64,000 bases of DNA, from assembly GCA_018902385.1 (NCBI GenBank), contig JABSSW010000075.1, positions 1-64,000 of the forward strand, given 5' to 3'. Within the stretch, counting starts at the first letter, position 1. Each line of letters starts with the position of its first letter. Positions 1-11,135 of the stretch are shown one piece after another. Position numbers and translations under genes: made by a program. Origin of the DNA: Physcia stellaris (taxonomy: Eukaryota; Ascomycota; Lecanoromycetes; Caliciales; Physciaceae). Below the pieces are notes generated by a model. The model was given only the letters and a program-made list of their open reading frames with translations, ran no database searches and had not been told where the DNA came from.

Positions 1-300
1 GTAATGTAATGCGTGTTTTGTAAACACGATTTTTTTGACTTCGAAATGTGTGCGTGATAACAAATCGTGTTTTTTCGTCAAAAAATTGATTTGTTTGATC
101 AATATGAATTTCATGAGCTTGCTTATAATATTGAATAAAACAATTGATTTGTACGAAATCGTCATTGAGTAAATATTCTTGTTTGATTTACGTAATGCGA
201 TCGTGATCGATTTTCGAAAATGTTTCGAACAATAATTTTCGTTCAAATTGACGTTGTATATACGTTGCAAATGTGATGCGATAATGTCATTTATTCATTT

Positions 301-954
301 TCATATTTTATTGATTATGTCGTCGTCGTTTGAAATTTTGTTCGAGTTTTGTTTGATTATGACTTTCGTCATTTCGTGAAATTGTATGTCTTTCAATTTC
401 AGATTTTGATTGTATGTGATTTTTTGTATGTCGATTAAAACAATCGTAAACGACGAAAAAAAAAACTTTTTCAACAATATGAATGTTTTTTTGATTGAAT
501 CAATTTCGAACAACATGAATAAATGATCGTGTAAAATCGACAAACAAATTTTTTTTGAAATTCGATTTTTTGTTCATTTGCATGTTTTTCACATGTTGTT
601 TGATGTATTACATTTTTTTTCGATTTTTTTTTTGTATTGTGTTTTCATGATTTTAAAAATTACGTGATTCAAACGATTTTTCATTTTTTTGTACGATTTT
701 CACAAAATTTCGATTTTGTCGTTGCTTTAATATTTTCTTTTGATCGATTTGATCGTTTTCGATGTTTGTTTGCATTTTTCGATAAATTTTGATTTCGCGT
801 AAACGTTCGATTTGTTGATCGAAATGATTGTTTCGATGATTGTTTGAATGATTTTTATCAATTTTTTGATTTGATCGTTTATTTTCTTTGTCTGATTGTT
901 GTACGTGTCGTTGTTGAAAATGAACGTTTCATTATTCGTGATTTTTGTTTGCAA
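301..954 (-). pseudogene. LINE ORF2 linker and beginning of reverse transcriptase
   Basis: Two broken frames (954-727 and 543-301) continue ORF2. The first has the basic stretch CKQTSKTIKSIKRKY seen between endonuclease and RT. The second, with LHDHLFMLFEIDSIKKTF followed by a beta-strand-like SSFTIVLIDIQK, resembles the first conserved blocks of LINE RT, where the family reads T-V-V-L-R-K-P-x-K. The YADD-type core would lie beyond position 1 and is not visible. Confidence rests on synteny with the endonuclease fragment more than on the residues themselves. Confidence 0.5.
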
Positions 955-1266
955 TTTCTCGCGTAATATATCGATATTTGTTTTCGTTCAAATTTTTGTG
1001 ATTTTCGACGCGATCGTTTTCGTTCGCAAATTGAATATCGTTTTAATTGAACGATGATTCGAATGATTGTTCATGTTTTCGTCGATATCGATTTCGATCA
1101 TGTTGTTTCGAAACAACGATGTTGCGTATGTGAAATCGATTGTGTTTTCGTTCGTGTGTTTATTTCATGTAATTAATTCGATTGATGTGATTTTTTTCAA
1201 TTTATATTTTTTCATCGTGATTATGAATTCGTATGCGTTCGCGTTTGTTTTCATATGTGATTTTTT

Positions 1267-1539
1267 TCAATTGAAATGATGCAAATTAAAATTTTTTACG
1301 ACGACGTGTTTTTCGTTGACTTTTTTTTGCATCGCGTTTTTAAAATTGAATATCGCGTTGAAATTCTCGTTGTTTTTGCATGAATTATACATGTTGTGAA
1401 TGTTGATAATTTTGTCGTTCGCGATTTGCATTTTTAACGAAATCAGATTTTTGTTGTGAAACGTGTGAAAATATTCAATTTTCGTTATTTTTTTGTTGAT
1501 GAACATGCACATTTTCGTGATTGCATCGAGCATGTACAA
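1267..1539 (-). pseudogene. LINE ORF2 AP-endonuclease fragment
   Basis: The frame contains KMCMFINKKI, IINIHNMYNS and a terminal NFNLHHFN. These correspond to the family motifs around R-V-C-x-F-I-N-K, I-N-I-H-N-V-Y-N and G-D-F-N-L-H-H in the endonuclease/exonuclease/phosphatase domain of Tad1 LINEs, which nicks target DNA for target-primed reverse transcription. The catalytic Asp of the last motif is changed (N before F-N-L-H-H), so it is not functional. It lies downstream of the ORF1 fragment in the same orientation, as expected. Confidence 0.7.
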
Positions 1540-2243
1540 TAATTCGAATTGTTGTAAAAATTTGTTGTTTGTCGTGAGTTGAAATGAATTTTTTCAAAAT
1601 TTTTGCATAATCAATATATCGAATTTTTTTATGTTTTTTGTTTCGAACAACGATATCATGATTTGAATTTTCGAATTGTTGACGTTGTATTGTAATATCG
1701 ATAATGTGTCGTTTTTAACATTTTTTCATTGTTTTGAATTTCGTATTTCGATTCGTGACGTCAATTAAAAATGTTTTGATGATCGTGAACGAAAAATTTT
1801 TTTTTTTCAAATTTTTCATATTTTTTTTTGATTATTGATATTTTTTTATTTTTGATCGATGACGTCGATTTATCATCTTTTTTGTTTCGAAATTTCTGTG
1901 AGTTTGAAAATAATTGCGATAACATCATTATTTCGATCGACAAAATCATTTTCACGTGAAATTTATGCGCGTTCGTCTTTTTGCGTTTGTTGATTTCGTT
2001 TAAATAAAATTTTTTTTTGTGATTTTTCGATGTTTCGTCGTTGTAATTTTTTTAATTGATTGAATTTTTTCGCAACGATTGTCGTTTTTGAATTTTCGTG
2101 AATTGTATTTATCGATTTCGAAATCGTTATCATTTTGTTGACGACGATGTATTGTTGTTTTTGAATTTCGAATTTCGTTGACGTAATCGAGCGTTAATAC
2201 ATGATTTTTTCAATTTTTTTTTGTTTTTTTTTGCATTTTTTTT

Positions 2244-2534
2244 TCATGAATTATGTGCTTTTTCACATACACAACATTTGATTTTGTAATTTTTTGCACA
2301 TTTTTTCTTTTTTGTAACATGCGCATTTGCGCAATAATCGCATCGTTTTTTTTTTGTATATTGAATTGTATTGTGTTCGTGATAATGACATTTATAACAT
2401 TGAATAATTTTGCATGTTTTGTTGAACATTGAACAAATTTTCAGTTTTTTTTCGATTATGATGTTGTTGTTCAGCATATTGTTATTCATTTCTGAAATAA
2501 TGATTTCAATAATCAAAAAATGATATTGTTGCAT
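2244..2534 (-). pseudogene. LINE ORF1 (gag-like) zinc-knuckle fragment
   Basis: A 96-codon open stretch holds three cysteine knuckles in the spacing typical of Tad1/I-type LINE ORF1 proteins: CYKCHYHEHNTIQY, then CDYCANAHVTKKKKC, then CCVCEKAHNS. The first knuckle has Tyr where the last Cys is expected, as a single mutation would give. The upstream part (LIIEIIISEMNNNMLNN, then CSMFNKTCKI) matches the segment that precedes the knuckles in the family. Such proteins bind the element RNA. The fragment is a decayed piece with no sign of being expressed. Confidence 0.75.
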
Positions 2535-3479
2535 TGTCGTGAACTTGTTTTTTCAAAACACGTACAAAATTTTCATTTCTTTTAATTTTTTCACGTTTTC
2601 GTTTTTTTTTTTGATTTTACGCATCGTCGTTTTTTTACTTTTTGTCGTTGTTAAATCGAATTTTTTGATTTTTATTTCGTTGATCATGATCGCGTAAATC
2701 GAAACGATTGTTTTCGTTTTTTTATCGAGTATCGTCGTTCATGCATTGTTGTTTCGCAATTTTTTTGTTTTTTTTGCGTTTATCGCGTGTATCGCGAAAT
2801 CATCACTCGAAAATTTTTTGATCGCTCGAATATTTTTGATTTGTATGTTTTTTTTCGTAATGCACGTGTTGATTTCATTGACGATACGTTTGATTTCGTA
2901 TTGATTCAATTGTTGTTTTTTTTCGTTGTCGTTTAAACGTATTATGATTTCGATGTTTTTGTTCGCGATAATTTTGAACGTTGAAAAAATCGCAACGACG
3001 ATTGTTCAATTGCGTGAATTCGTTTTGATCGTGAAAAAAAAAAAATTTGAAAAAAATAATTATTTTTGTAATTTCATGACGAATCATGACATTGTTTTTT
3101 TTTCATTTTCGCGTGTTTTTTGTTGAATTAAACAATCATTTTGTTCATTGCGTTCATCATGTCTTTTTGAATGAATGCAAATTGCGTGTTTTCAAAATAT
3201 GTCACGACGATTGTAAATCAATTTTTATTGATTTTTGATGATGATTTTTCTTTTGTTCGAACGAGTTTTCGACATTTTTTGATGTTTTTCAACAACATTG
3301 TTTTTTGTTCGTAAACGTTTTCGTTCGTTTGATTTAACAACGATCATGTTATTTTTTTCATCATTATTAATTGTTCATTGATCGATGCGTAAAGATTCGA
3401 CGATTCGAATGACGCGTTAATCAAATCAATATCACGTTTCGTTGTTGAGTTATTTCAAAAAATGAGTTTGTAACATAAA

Positions 3480-3953
3480 TTGTGTTTTTTCATTTCGAAA
3501 TGTACGAAAATTCACATCATTAATTCTGTCACTGATTCTAATTCTATGAAAATAAGAAATGAAAACAATATTCGCTGTTTGATCGCAGAGATGCAACGCA
3601 TTTTAACATATCATTTGTGTCACGAATTCAGATCAAATCGTTTCAATTTGTTGCAATATCTGTAGCATAGAATGATTACTATTATTTGATTAAATTCAAT
3701 CGCATTTTGATGTTGAATTTCGTCGCTATTTCGATGAAATTGCGTTATGATCGATCGCAATATTTTCACGTGCGAAATCTGCGCGTTGCTCAACGTGACT
3801 TGAGAATGAAATTATTTTCATTCAAACTGAAAGAATTCTACATACAAAAGAGAATAAATCATTCGAAAGTTTTCAAAACGTGCACGTTTTCTATTTGGAG
3901 TCACATCATATCGGATGACTTTCAAACTCTGCTGTGAGATGTATAGTGAAATT
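3480..3953. other. Transition zone between AT-rich LINE block and gene island
   Basis: Base composition rises gradually here and CT/AG dinucleotides reappear. Two short plus-strand open frames (3480-3665 and 3686-3937) resemble nothing I know. This is probably the mutated 5' end of the LINE or its flank. Confidence 0.4.
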
Positions 3954-3970
3954 CTAACATAGAGTTAGGA

Positions 3971-4108
3971 CCAGTGACAGAACTAATGGTGTCGGTCTCC
4001 GTACACCATAAGTTCTGTCAGGAGGGTTAGAGTCTGGCGCATTATTTGGGTGCAAAATCTGATTCAACCCTAACCCAGGTGACAGAACTAATGGTGTGGG
4101 TCTCCGTA
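3971..4108. repeat. Direct repeat pair of about 33 bp
   Basis: The unit at 3971-4003 (CCAGTGACAGAACTAATGG, then TGTCGGTCTCCGTA) recurs at 4075-4108 with one added G and one substitution. The left arm of the hairpin at 3975-4020 is part of this unit, so the same 18-mer occurs three times within 135 bp, once inverted. Confidence 0.7.
3975..4020. repeat. 18-bp inverted repeat (hairpin) with 10-nt loop
   Basis: TGACAGAACTAATGGTGT at 3975-3992 is the reverse complement, with one mismatch, of 4003-4020 (ACACCATAAGTTCTGTCA). The loop is 3993-4002. It sits at the edge of the AT-rich block. It could be a palindromic transposon end or a foldback relic; no transposase is seen next to it. Confidence 0.7.
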
Positions 4109-4756
4109 TGAGCGTATGAGCACCAAACAGTCTGATTAGCGCCCCAATAGGAGACATACGTTTCTCACACATACAATCGCGGCGATCACAGGCGAGGGCG
4201 TTCAAGGACGAGGCGAACGGCATCAGCTTTTGTGATTGCAGGGATTCCCAGGAGTGGGGAAGTGTTCCCCGAGCGGACAAATTCTGGCTTATTCATTTCC
4301 ACTTCCCACGCCAGTCACGTAAACCTGAACATCTTACTGTAAGAAGGTTGTAGGCTTTTGTGGGTCTTAGCGGTCAGAGACATCAATACGCGGCACCCAC
4401 TGGCGAAAGGTGCGTTGAAGAGTATCTTCGGCGCTGTAGAGCTTGTCTTGAGGGTGACTTCAGATCTCACGCATTCAAAGGGGCTGTCTACTCAAAGATT
4501 GCAAGACTTATGTAGGAGGTTCTTTCCATCATAAATCATGAGCGTAGGGCGCACTTTGAAACAAATTGGGTTCCGTTCTTCACAGATGAAATCACTTGTG
4601 TTAAGAGGCGGGTTTATTACCTACTTTCGTGCAGGTTCTGCTTTATTGTGTCTCAATGCTTGCACGCTAATGAGAGCATGATGTTCAGGTGCTGTTTATG
4701 TTTCAATCCTGCGACTGCAATTTTCATCTCTCCTAGCAGTCATCCCGACCTAACTC
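4109..4756. other. Intergenic, 3' flank of the F-box-like gene
   Basis: Normal base composition, no open frame with family resemblance, and no RNA gene that I can recognise. Confidence 0.5.
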
Positions 4757-6312
4757 TCACTGCCACTGGGTCCCTCCACCAGTCAAGACGCGGACACGTA
4801 GCGGAGCGCCTGGCTCTCTAGCTGCCACCTCCTCACGCCCAAGGATAGCGTTGTTGATCAACGAAGTTTTCTCGGCTTGGGAAAGAGGTCTCTTATCTTT
4901 GATCGCAGGCAAGTAATTGCCTTTGTATCCAAAATATAGTAACACATGGCGCTCCCTTGCAGTATCTACCGAAGGATTCATGATGGCAGGTTGTAGCGGG
5001 AGTAGTTTCTTAAATTTCGCTATTGAGGTGTCGGAGAAGATGGTTCGAGTTGCAGTCAAGCCAGAAAGAGCCACCATAGTGGCGAAGTCGCTGATGATAC
5101 GATCAGAAGGCTTGGCCTTGAAGGCTTTGCGAATTGCTTGTATAGCTCCGCGGCGCCTGTCCTTGGCCGCTAGCGCGATGGCACGGTAGAGGTACATGCG
5201 ACCCCTAACCAGGGATGACATTGGAGGGACTTCAGGGCTATCAAGATTTGCGGTGGTGCGTAAAACTTCATCCCACTCTTTTGCCCGAACCCTGATCAAC
5301 ATCGTATTTGATTCCATAAGCGGATAAGCGAGATTGATGGTTTTGAAAAAATCGTCATCCTTGAAAGTGTAGGTCTCATTATTGAGCTCGTGGTTGTGAT
5401 AGCATCCATTGTGCATCACCTGGATAGCTTCTCGGTATGTGATCCATGCCTTCTGCCATTTCTCAAGTCCGTAAGCCTTCTCGGCGACTTTAACGCGTGA
5501 CTTCACCAACTCATAAACTCCCCAAGCTGTGCCGCGAAGCCATTTTACGCTTGGAGATATGCTGTCCATGGTATGTTTGGCATAGTCTAGATCAGTAATA
5601 CCCTCTATGTGGACGTTCTTATGGTTGATAGAACCTAAGAGATGAAAGGGTTCCATTACCGCTTTCAGCATTACGAGGCTCGGTGGTCCATTTGCGCCAT
5701 TTTGGATTCCGAAATGGATATTCAACGCCAGGCGTGTTCCCGCATCATTCTTTAAAACGCGTAACATGCCCACAAAGCGTGGCAATTCCGGGGCTACTAA
5801 TAGGAAATACTTAGTACCTCCTTCTGTTCTCCGCTCGGCGATATCCTCATGGAAATTGAGACGCAGGTCAAGTACGGAGTTCTATAATAGATGTAGGATT
5901 AGCTCAAAGTCCAGCGTCTCATGTCAGGTACTGACAATGTAATTTCACTGACCTTAAATTCCGACGCTTCCTTCGGTTTAGAGCTTGCAATTGGTGCCAC
6001 CTCGTATTCATTCATCACGGTAAAAATAGGATCCCAATTATTCAAGACGGTGACGAACTGGTTCTCCCGGTATAGCATCGGCCATGTATCCTGGTGTATA
6101 TGCTTACTGACAGCCAAGATGGATGTTTCGAATTTGTAATGGCACACTAATTCATCATCGGGAGGACCTCGAACCATCTCGGCTTTGAGTAAGTGCTCGC
6201 AGATCTTGCGGCGAATCTCTTTAGGCAGCTTCTCGAATGTGGAGAGCTCGTTGTTACTAGGACTGAGCTGCATCGATGCTAGTGCAGAAGGAAGACCTTG
6301 AAGTGATGCCAT
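4757..6312 (-). CDS. F-box-like protein with TPR-like C-terminal helices
   Basis: Two exons, 6312-5953 and 5881-4757, encode about 494 residues. The 71-nt intron has donor GTCAGT, branch CTAAT and acceptor TATAG, and joins in phase 0. ATG at 6312 is the first in-frame ATG; the upstream extension has none. Residues about 26-42 (FEKLPKEIRRKICEHLL) are an F-box-like motif of the kind that opens many fungal proteins of this class. Such motifs recruit Skp1 of SCF ubiquitin ligases, but many fungal members are uncharacterised. The C-terminal third is helical, and AIQAIRKAFKAKPSDRI looks like a TPR helix pair. No signal peptide or membrane segment is seen. Substrate and role are unknown. The stop is TGA at 4757-4759. 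Confidence 0.7.
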
Positions 6313-6975
6313 TTCCGTCCAAATGCAGAGCGAATAGGGATCCAACCAAAATTCAAATCATGAAACCGGGAGACTTGGATACACTCAACGAGTAGTTTAC
6401 CTGCAATGTGGTTAAATTGCGTTGCTCAGAAAGTGTTAGACATCCTGTGAATGATAGAGCTTCCTCCATCTATAAACATAGTTTCTATGTAATATGTACT
6501 TCAGCCTCATAAATAATGTGTCGAGCTCTGGTGAATACAATGTCATGTCACTACATAAGTGAAGACATCGATCAACGCGCGACGTCGTTGACATTCAGTG
6601 AATTTCGCAAGTTGATTTCCGCTTAACTTGTAGATCATCTACCCGTTTTGGTAGAAACCTCGAGATCCAGTGAACGACATCCAGACTGCGAAACCTGTCA
6701 ATTGCTTTTATCTCAATCCCAGTATTCCCTTTACTCGGAATACTCATCTTGCGGTGGCACAAACCACAGCTGCCGCCACAAAATGAGTCATGACAAAAAC
6801 GTGCGCCGCCATTTGTGTACGCTCATAGGTCTGTCCTTGACTTTATCACGGGTCTTGTGACGCTTCTAGGAAATCTAAAATTTTCAGCTCTTCCTTGTGA
6901 CACGTCTTTCTATCTCTAGTGCTTGGTCATGCTAAAATTGATTTCCCGTGAGATAGAGTCCTGAACACTACTCGC
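6313..6975. other. Intergenic between two minus-strand genes
   Basis: This holds the upstream region of the F-box-like gene and the 3' end of the multicopper oxidase gene. A short plus-strand open frame at 6648-6860 has no recognisable features and is likely chance. Nothing else is supported. Confidence 0.4.
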
Positions 6976-9200
6976 TTAACAGCCGTCCTTCCTGCCCTGG
7001 ATCCTACCACGCTTGACTTTACAACCTGAGCCACCCGAGCCGCTAGGACCAGTCAAACCACCATGCTCGCCCCAATACTCATCTAACGCATCTTCAACCT
7101 CCTTGTGCTTCCGATATGCATCCGTCTGGTCAAACATGGGCAGTAAACTCCCCTCGATATACTGCTGTGTGGACTTCGCCGGATCCTCGTTCTTCGAGCG
7201 CCACCGCTGCTCCATCGGATCAGCAAAGTGCGTAGTCTCGTGATATCCGAAATCCTCAAGGGCAGAGACGTTGAAGGCGGCCATCATGTCATGATCCTCG
7301 TGGATGAGATTGTGGCAATGGAACATGTACACGCCATCCCAAGGAGCATACTTAGCTAAAACCTGCACCTTCTCGTTGACGCCAAGGAGTACGACATCTT
7401 TGAGAGCGACCTTCTCGTATTCGAGCACCGGACGCTTGCCGTCGAAACGTTTAACTATCTGAAAGTCGACAAGATGGATGTGAACGGGATGGGACCAGCC
7501 GCCGCTGCTATTTTCAAGCTGCCACAATTCCACCTTACCGCGAGGTGGCTTTGCCAGGATCCTGTTGTTTACGTCAGCGAAGGTGACGCCGTTGATCGTC
7601 CATTCGCCGCCCCTACAAATTATCAGTGGTGTCCATACTCAGCAATGTTGAGGTTGGTCTTACTGTCTCTCAAATCTGAATGTACGATCCACATTCGTCT
7701 TTGTAGGAGGAAGGGCAAGATTCGCAAGCGAACTTGGTACTGGCCCATTGTTGGTAGCATCGGAGACAGCGTTACCTATAGCGGAATGCATTGTCAGTAC
7801 TCACAGAGCAACGTAAGCTTTCGACTATGCAGTGTGAACATCAAGGGCGTAATTTGAAAGCATTGTCGTGGGGCTCTACGAAGAGCAGAGCGGAACGCGG
7901 AAAGGTGTCGACCACATACCTACTAGGAACCGCATGACACGATCCGTGCCCTCATAATCTTCGTCTGCCTGGACGTCCCGGCTATTCCTTAGCGTTATGT
8001 TCTTGTTAGCAAACGCTGAAAAGTCAAATACAATCTCCCAACGTTCGGCCATCGCAATCTCCAGGGTAGTCGAGGTGACTGGTTTTGACATCAGGCCAGC
8101 ATCCGATGCGACGACTTGAAACGGGATTCGTGTGTCAACTTTGTTGTCGGCCTCAAAGTACAGTTTGAACGCTCGGCTTATAGACGTATCCAAGAACCGG
8201 AAGCGATATTTCCTGGGCTCGACTTTGAAATACGGCCAGGGTTGACCATTTACGTGAATGACGTCCCCCCACAAGCTGGTGGTCTCCTTAGCCGGCGAGA
8301 ATAGGTCGCCATTGGATTTGTATTGTTTTGCAGCAAGCGCCAAGGGTACATCGTACTTTCCGCTCGGAAGGCCTTTGTCACTAGCAGGATCGTGAAGTAT
8401 GTAGAATCCGGCCTGACCGAAGTATGCACTAGGAGATGTTAGGCTAGATCGTCCAAGATCCTTAATTGGAATCAAAAGTAGAGAATTACTTTGGAAACGT
8501 CATGACTTACTTTTCAGCTGTATGATTGATCGCATGGTCATGGTACCAAAGCGTTCGGCCAGGCTGGGCATTTGGATAGTAGTAGTCCTTGAATTGACCC
8601 GGCTTTGTTGTGTCTTCGGCCCATCCATCTACAGTCAAACGTAAGTACCAGAAGATACGACGATCAATCTGGCGTTCAAACAGGATGACAATGTCGGGCC
8701 AAGTGGTTACGTACCAAACGGAGTGCGACCTAACACAATAAACATTACTTCTAGCCATCAAGCGAGGTCATTGACTTACTGAACGAGCCGTGTAGATGGA
8801 CTGATGTATCGAGCGTGGCATGGTTTATGAAACGAACAACTGCCTCAGTATCTTTTTCCATGCGGAAAGTAGGGCCAGGACTGATGCCATCATATCCGAC
8901 GAGGTTGGCTTTTCCTAGATTGGGGTAGACCTGCTGCTGGAAAGGCTTGATTTCAACTTCGTAGTAATTGATTGTTCTTCCAGTTGTTGCGTTGGTGTAT
9001 GAGCTAGTGATCTCAGCAAGGTACTTTCGTTCTAGTGCAGCGACATACTATTTTATTGGTTTGTCAGGTGGGAATGGGAGTGGATACTGGAAAAAATTGG
9101 TGTACACTGGACTAAGCCAGTCGTATTTACCGGAAGCTATTGCATGCTCAAGAAAAAGACTGCTGGAGAGAATTGCCAGACTGCAAGCTCTCGTGAACAT
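6976..9200 (-). CDS. Secreted multicopper oxidase, bilirubin-oxidase type
   Basis: Seven exons (9200-9049, 9003-8780, 8729-8715, 8628-8511, 8428-7920, 7775-7664, 7612-6976) give 588 residues; all junctions are GT-AG and in phase. The start MFTRACSLAILSSSLFLEHA is a signal peptide. All four copper-binding motifs are intact: HLHG at residues 120-123, WYHDHA at 158-163, HPVHIH at 418-423, and HCHNLIHEDHDMM at 475-487 with the axial Met at 486. The flanks of motifs 1 and 2 (GSFSRTPFDGWAED and NHTAENAYFGQAG) and the C-terminal motif point to the bilirubin-oxidase branch rather than classic laccases. The expected reaction is one-electron oxidation of phenolic or tetrapyrrole-type substrates with reduction of O2 to water, outside the cell. 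The length is close to known fungal bilirubin oxidases (about 570). Exon 3 has only 15 nt. The physiological substrate is unknown. Confidence 0.93.
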
Positions 9201-11135
9201 AGCTACTTCGACTCGAGGATGAAACCAAGGCACAGTAAGATTTTTGAGAAGGAAGGATGTCAATGAACGGCCTTGTCCTAGAGATGGTAAATTGGGGAAA
9301 GTGATGTGAGGGTCGAAGCAACTGAGACGTGGAGTGGGAAACACAGATTGATATGATCGAGAGAGAGGCTGTTCCTCCTGTTTCTGTAGACTTACTCTTT
9401 CAGCAGTGCCAGCATAGTTTGATGTACTAGGCAGCTTCTTGCCAATCAAGCTAGACTAGGCGGCGGATCGCACCTCATCATCCAATAGGTAAATATTCTA
9501 CCGCAGGATCTCCAAGTATCTATTGCCACTGTGGCCTGAAATGCGATCATGCGCTTGAAAATACGAGAGAATGGCGTGGGGTCTGGAACAGAATATGGGT
9601 CGATGCATGAGAGACAACGAGGCGGAGCGAAGAAAGGCTGAGAAGCTGAATATACGGAAGGTCTATCTGGAGGCCTAGAATGACCTTTGTTGCTATGGGC
9701 TTTGTGGGTGCGAGCACATTAGTGACTTTTTGGAAGGGGAGATGGTCTACTCACGACGTTGTGGTGGCATAGTCAAGCTTGGGAAGATCTTGCTAGAGAG
9801 TACTTACAGCTGCACGAGATCTGCAGGAGCCAGAACGGATGCTCGAGACGTTTCTTTCCCGAGTGTCTCTTCCTTCACTATGGATCGAGTGACGAATGTA
9901 ACAGCTCGAACATGTACTTCTCCTCTCCAGTTAGTAGTCACACGTTCCGGGGACATATTAACTACGCCGGCATTTCAGCCATATGAGATACTACTATTAG
10001 GAAATGGGAATCCTTCAGCATCCGCTAGCTAGCGGAGAGTGTGTTAGGCATTCGGTTCAAGCCGAGCCACATTTCAAAGGTGTAACCATGTCTTCTACGA
10101 ATGAAAAAGTGTGAGTGACAAGAAGCTTGATCGGGTTAGGGTTTGGTCTGGAAGCCTGATTACACGACGCCATGAGTGGGTGACACCTCGTGGCAGAAGT
10201 GGCGATGACAAATAGTAGGCTAGGGCAGCAGCCAACACGAGAAGAAGGATGCGGTATACGAGGTTCGCTGGGACGCGATGTTGAAGAGGGTGATGTTTCG
10301 GGAAGAGTGAGCTTGACGCGACGAATAAGATGAGAGTGGAGCACATAACGCCAAGCGCGCCAAGCGCCAAGAGACTTGGCGGCTATCAGGCGAAAATCGT
10401 CGCTTTCCTGGCCAATTGCTTCTCGCTCATTGTCAGCCGATGATCCATAATCATACTGTTGCCAAGTCACGAACGCCATTCTTGCAGGCTGCAGCATCCA
10501 TATGGAGAATTTTCATCCACCTATTCGGTGCGTCGGGCGGTTGTCGGGTCTTGAACCAGCCATGACCCGTGAGGCCCCCAAACAGCGACTCGTACGACCA
10601 CGAGGCTAGAATCTTCAGACCACGGCGATCCAAAATTCAGATGTTCACAGCCAGAACATGAGTCAGGCGGTGCAAACAAGGTTTGACAGCCTCGCATTAT
10701 CTCAGTGAGAAAGGGTGTTGGATGACAGCAACAATGACAGTACCGTATAACTTTTGCCGGGATACCTGTTCGAATTTATCAAAGTTTCGACTGCAGCTTT
10801 TGTTCTTAGTCTACGCCCCAAAACTGTACGACAGGATGGCCCCGAGGACGTCTTATTCCAGTCCCCCTCGGTTCTATCAAACCTCTGCTTTGCCCTTCTA
10901 TCCCAATCGCTTTGATGACCTCGGTCGTCAATGGCTTCATCCCCAAACAAGTTTTCTTTGCATGCATCATCCGACCTCAAAAATTCGACTCAACCAGTAG
11001 CCTTTGAGCTCTAGCAAGCGGGAACGTGCAAGGATGGCTGTTGCCTGCGAGAAGGTATTCTGTCGAGAGCAAGTACTTGAAGTCGAGTGTCGCTCGATCT
11101 AGGTTACGACAAGCAGTCCATCTTCGATCGTCAAA
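9201..11135. other. Long divergent intergenic region
   Basis: This 1.9-kb region separates the divergently transcribed multicopper oxidase and secreted Ig/PKD-like genes and should contain both promoters. Several overlapping open frames on both strands lack family resemblance. The only one worth noting is the hydrophobic frame at 10095-10370, listed separately. Confidence 0.4.
10095..10370 (-). other. Weak candidate for a small two-helix membrane protein
   Basis: The frame has two strongly hydrophobic stretches, GVMCSTLILFVASSSLF and YRILLLVLAAALAYYL, separated by a short basic loop. It has no good ATG: an in-frame TAG precedes it and could be a splice acceptor (CTGATAG). I could not find an upstream exon with a good donor in the right phase. 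It may be a real small gene or chance. Confidence 0.2.

Larger units (their letters stand above)
1..3479 (-). mobile_element. Tad1-like LINE remnant, RIP-like mutated, left end outside window
   Basis: A non-LTR retrotransposon lies on the minus strand. Reading from high to low coordinates, the order is an ORF1 zinc-knuckle region (2534-2244), an AP-type endonuclease stretch (1539-1267), the endonuclease-RT linker (954-727) and the start of the reverse transcriptase (543-301). The rest of the RT lies left of the window. This ORF1/endonuclease/RT order is that of the fungal Tad1 clade. The block is extremely AT-rich and every frame is broken many times, so the copy is dead. The 5' end is not sharply defined; base composition returns to normal between 3480 and 3950. 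Confidence 0.8.

Noticed and set aside
10530-10600. tRNA-like B box (GGTTCAAGACC on the minus strand)
   Set aside because: The flanking bases do not form a proper T-arm stem and no matching A box or acceptor stem is present.
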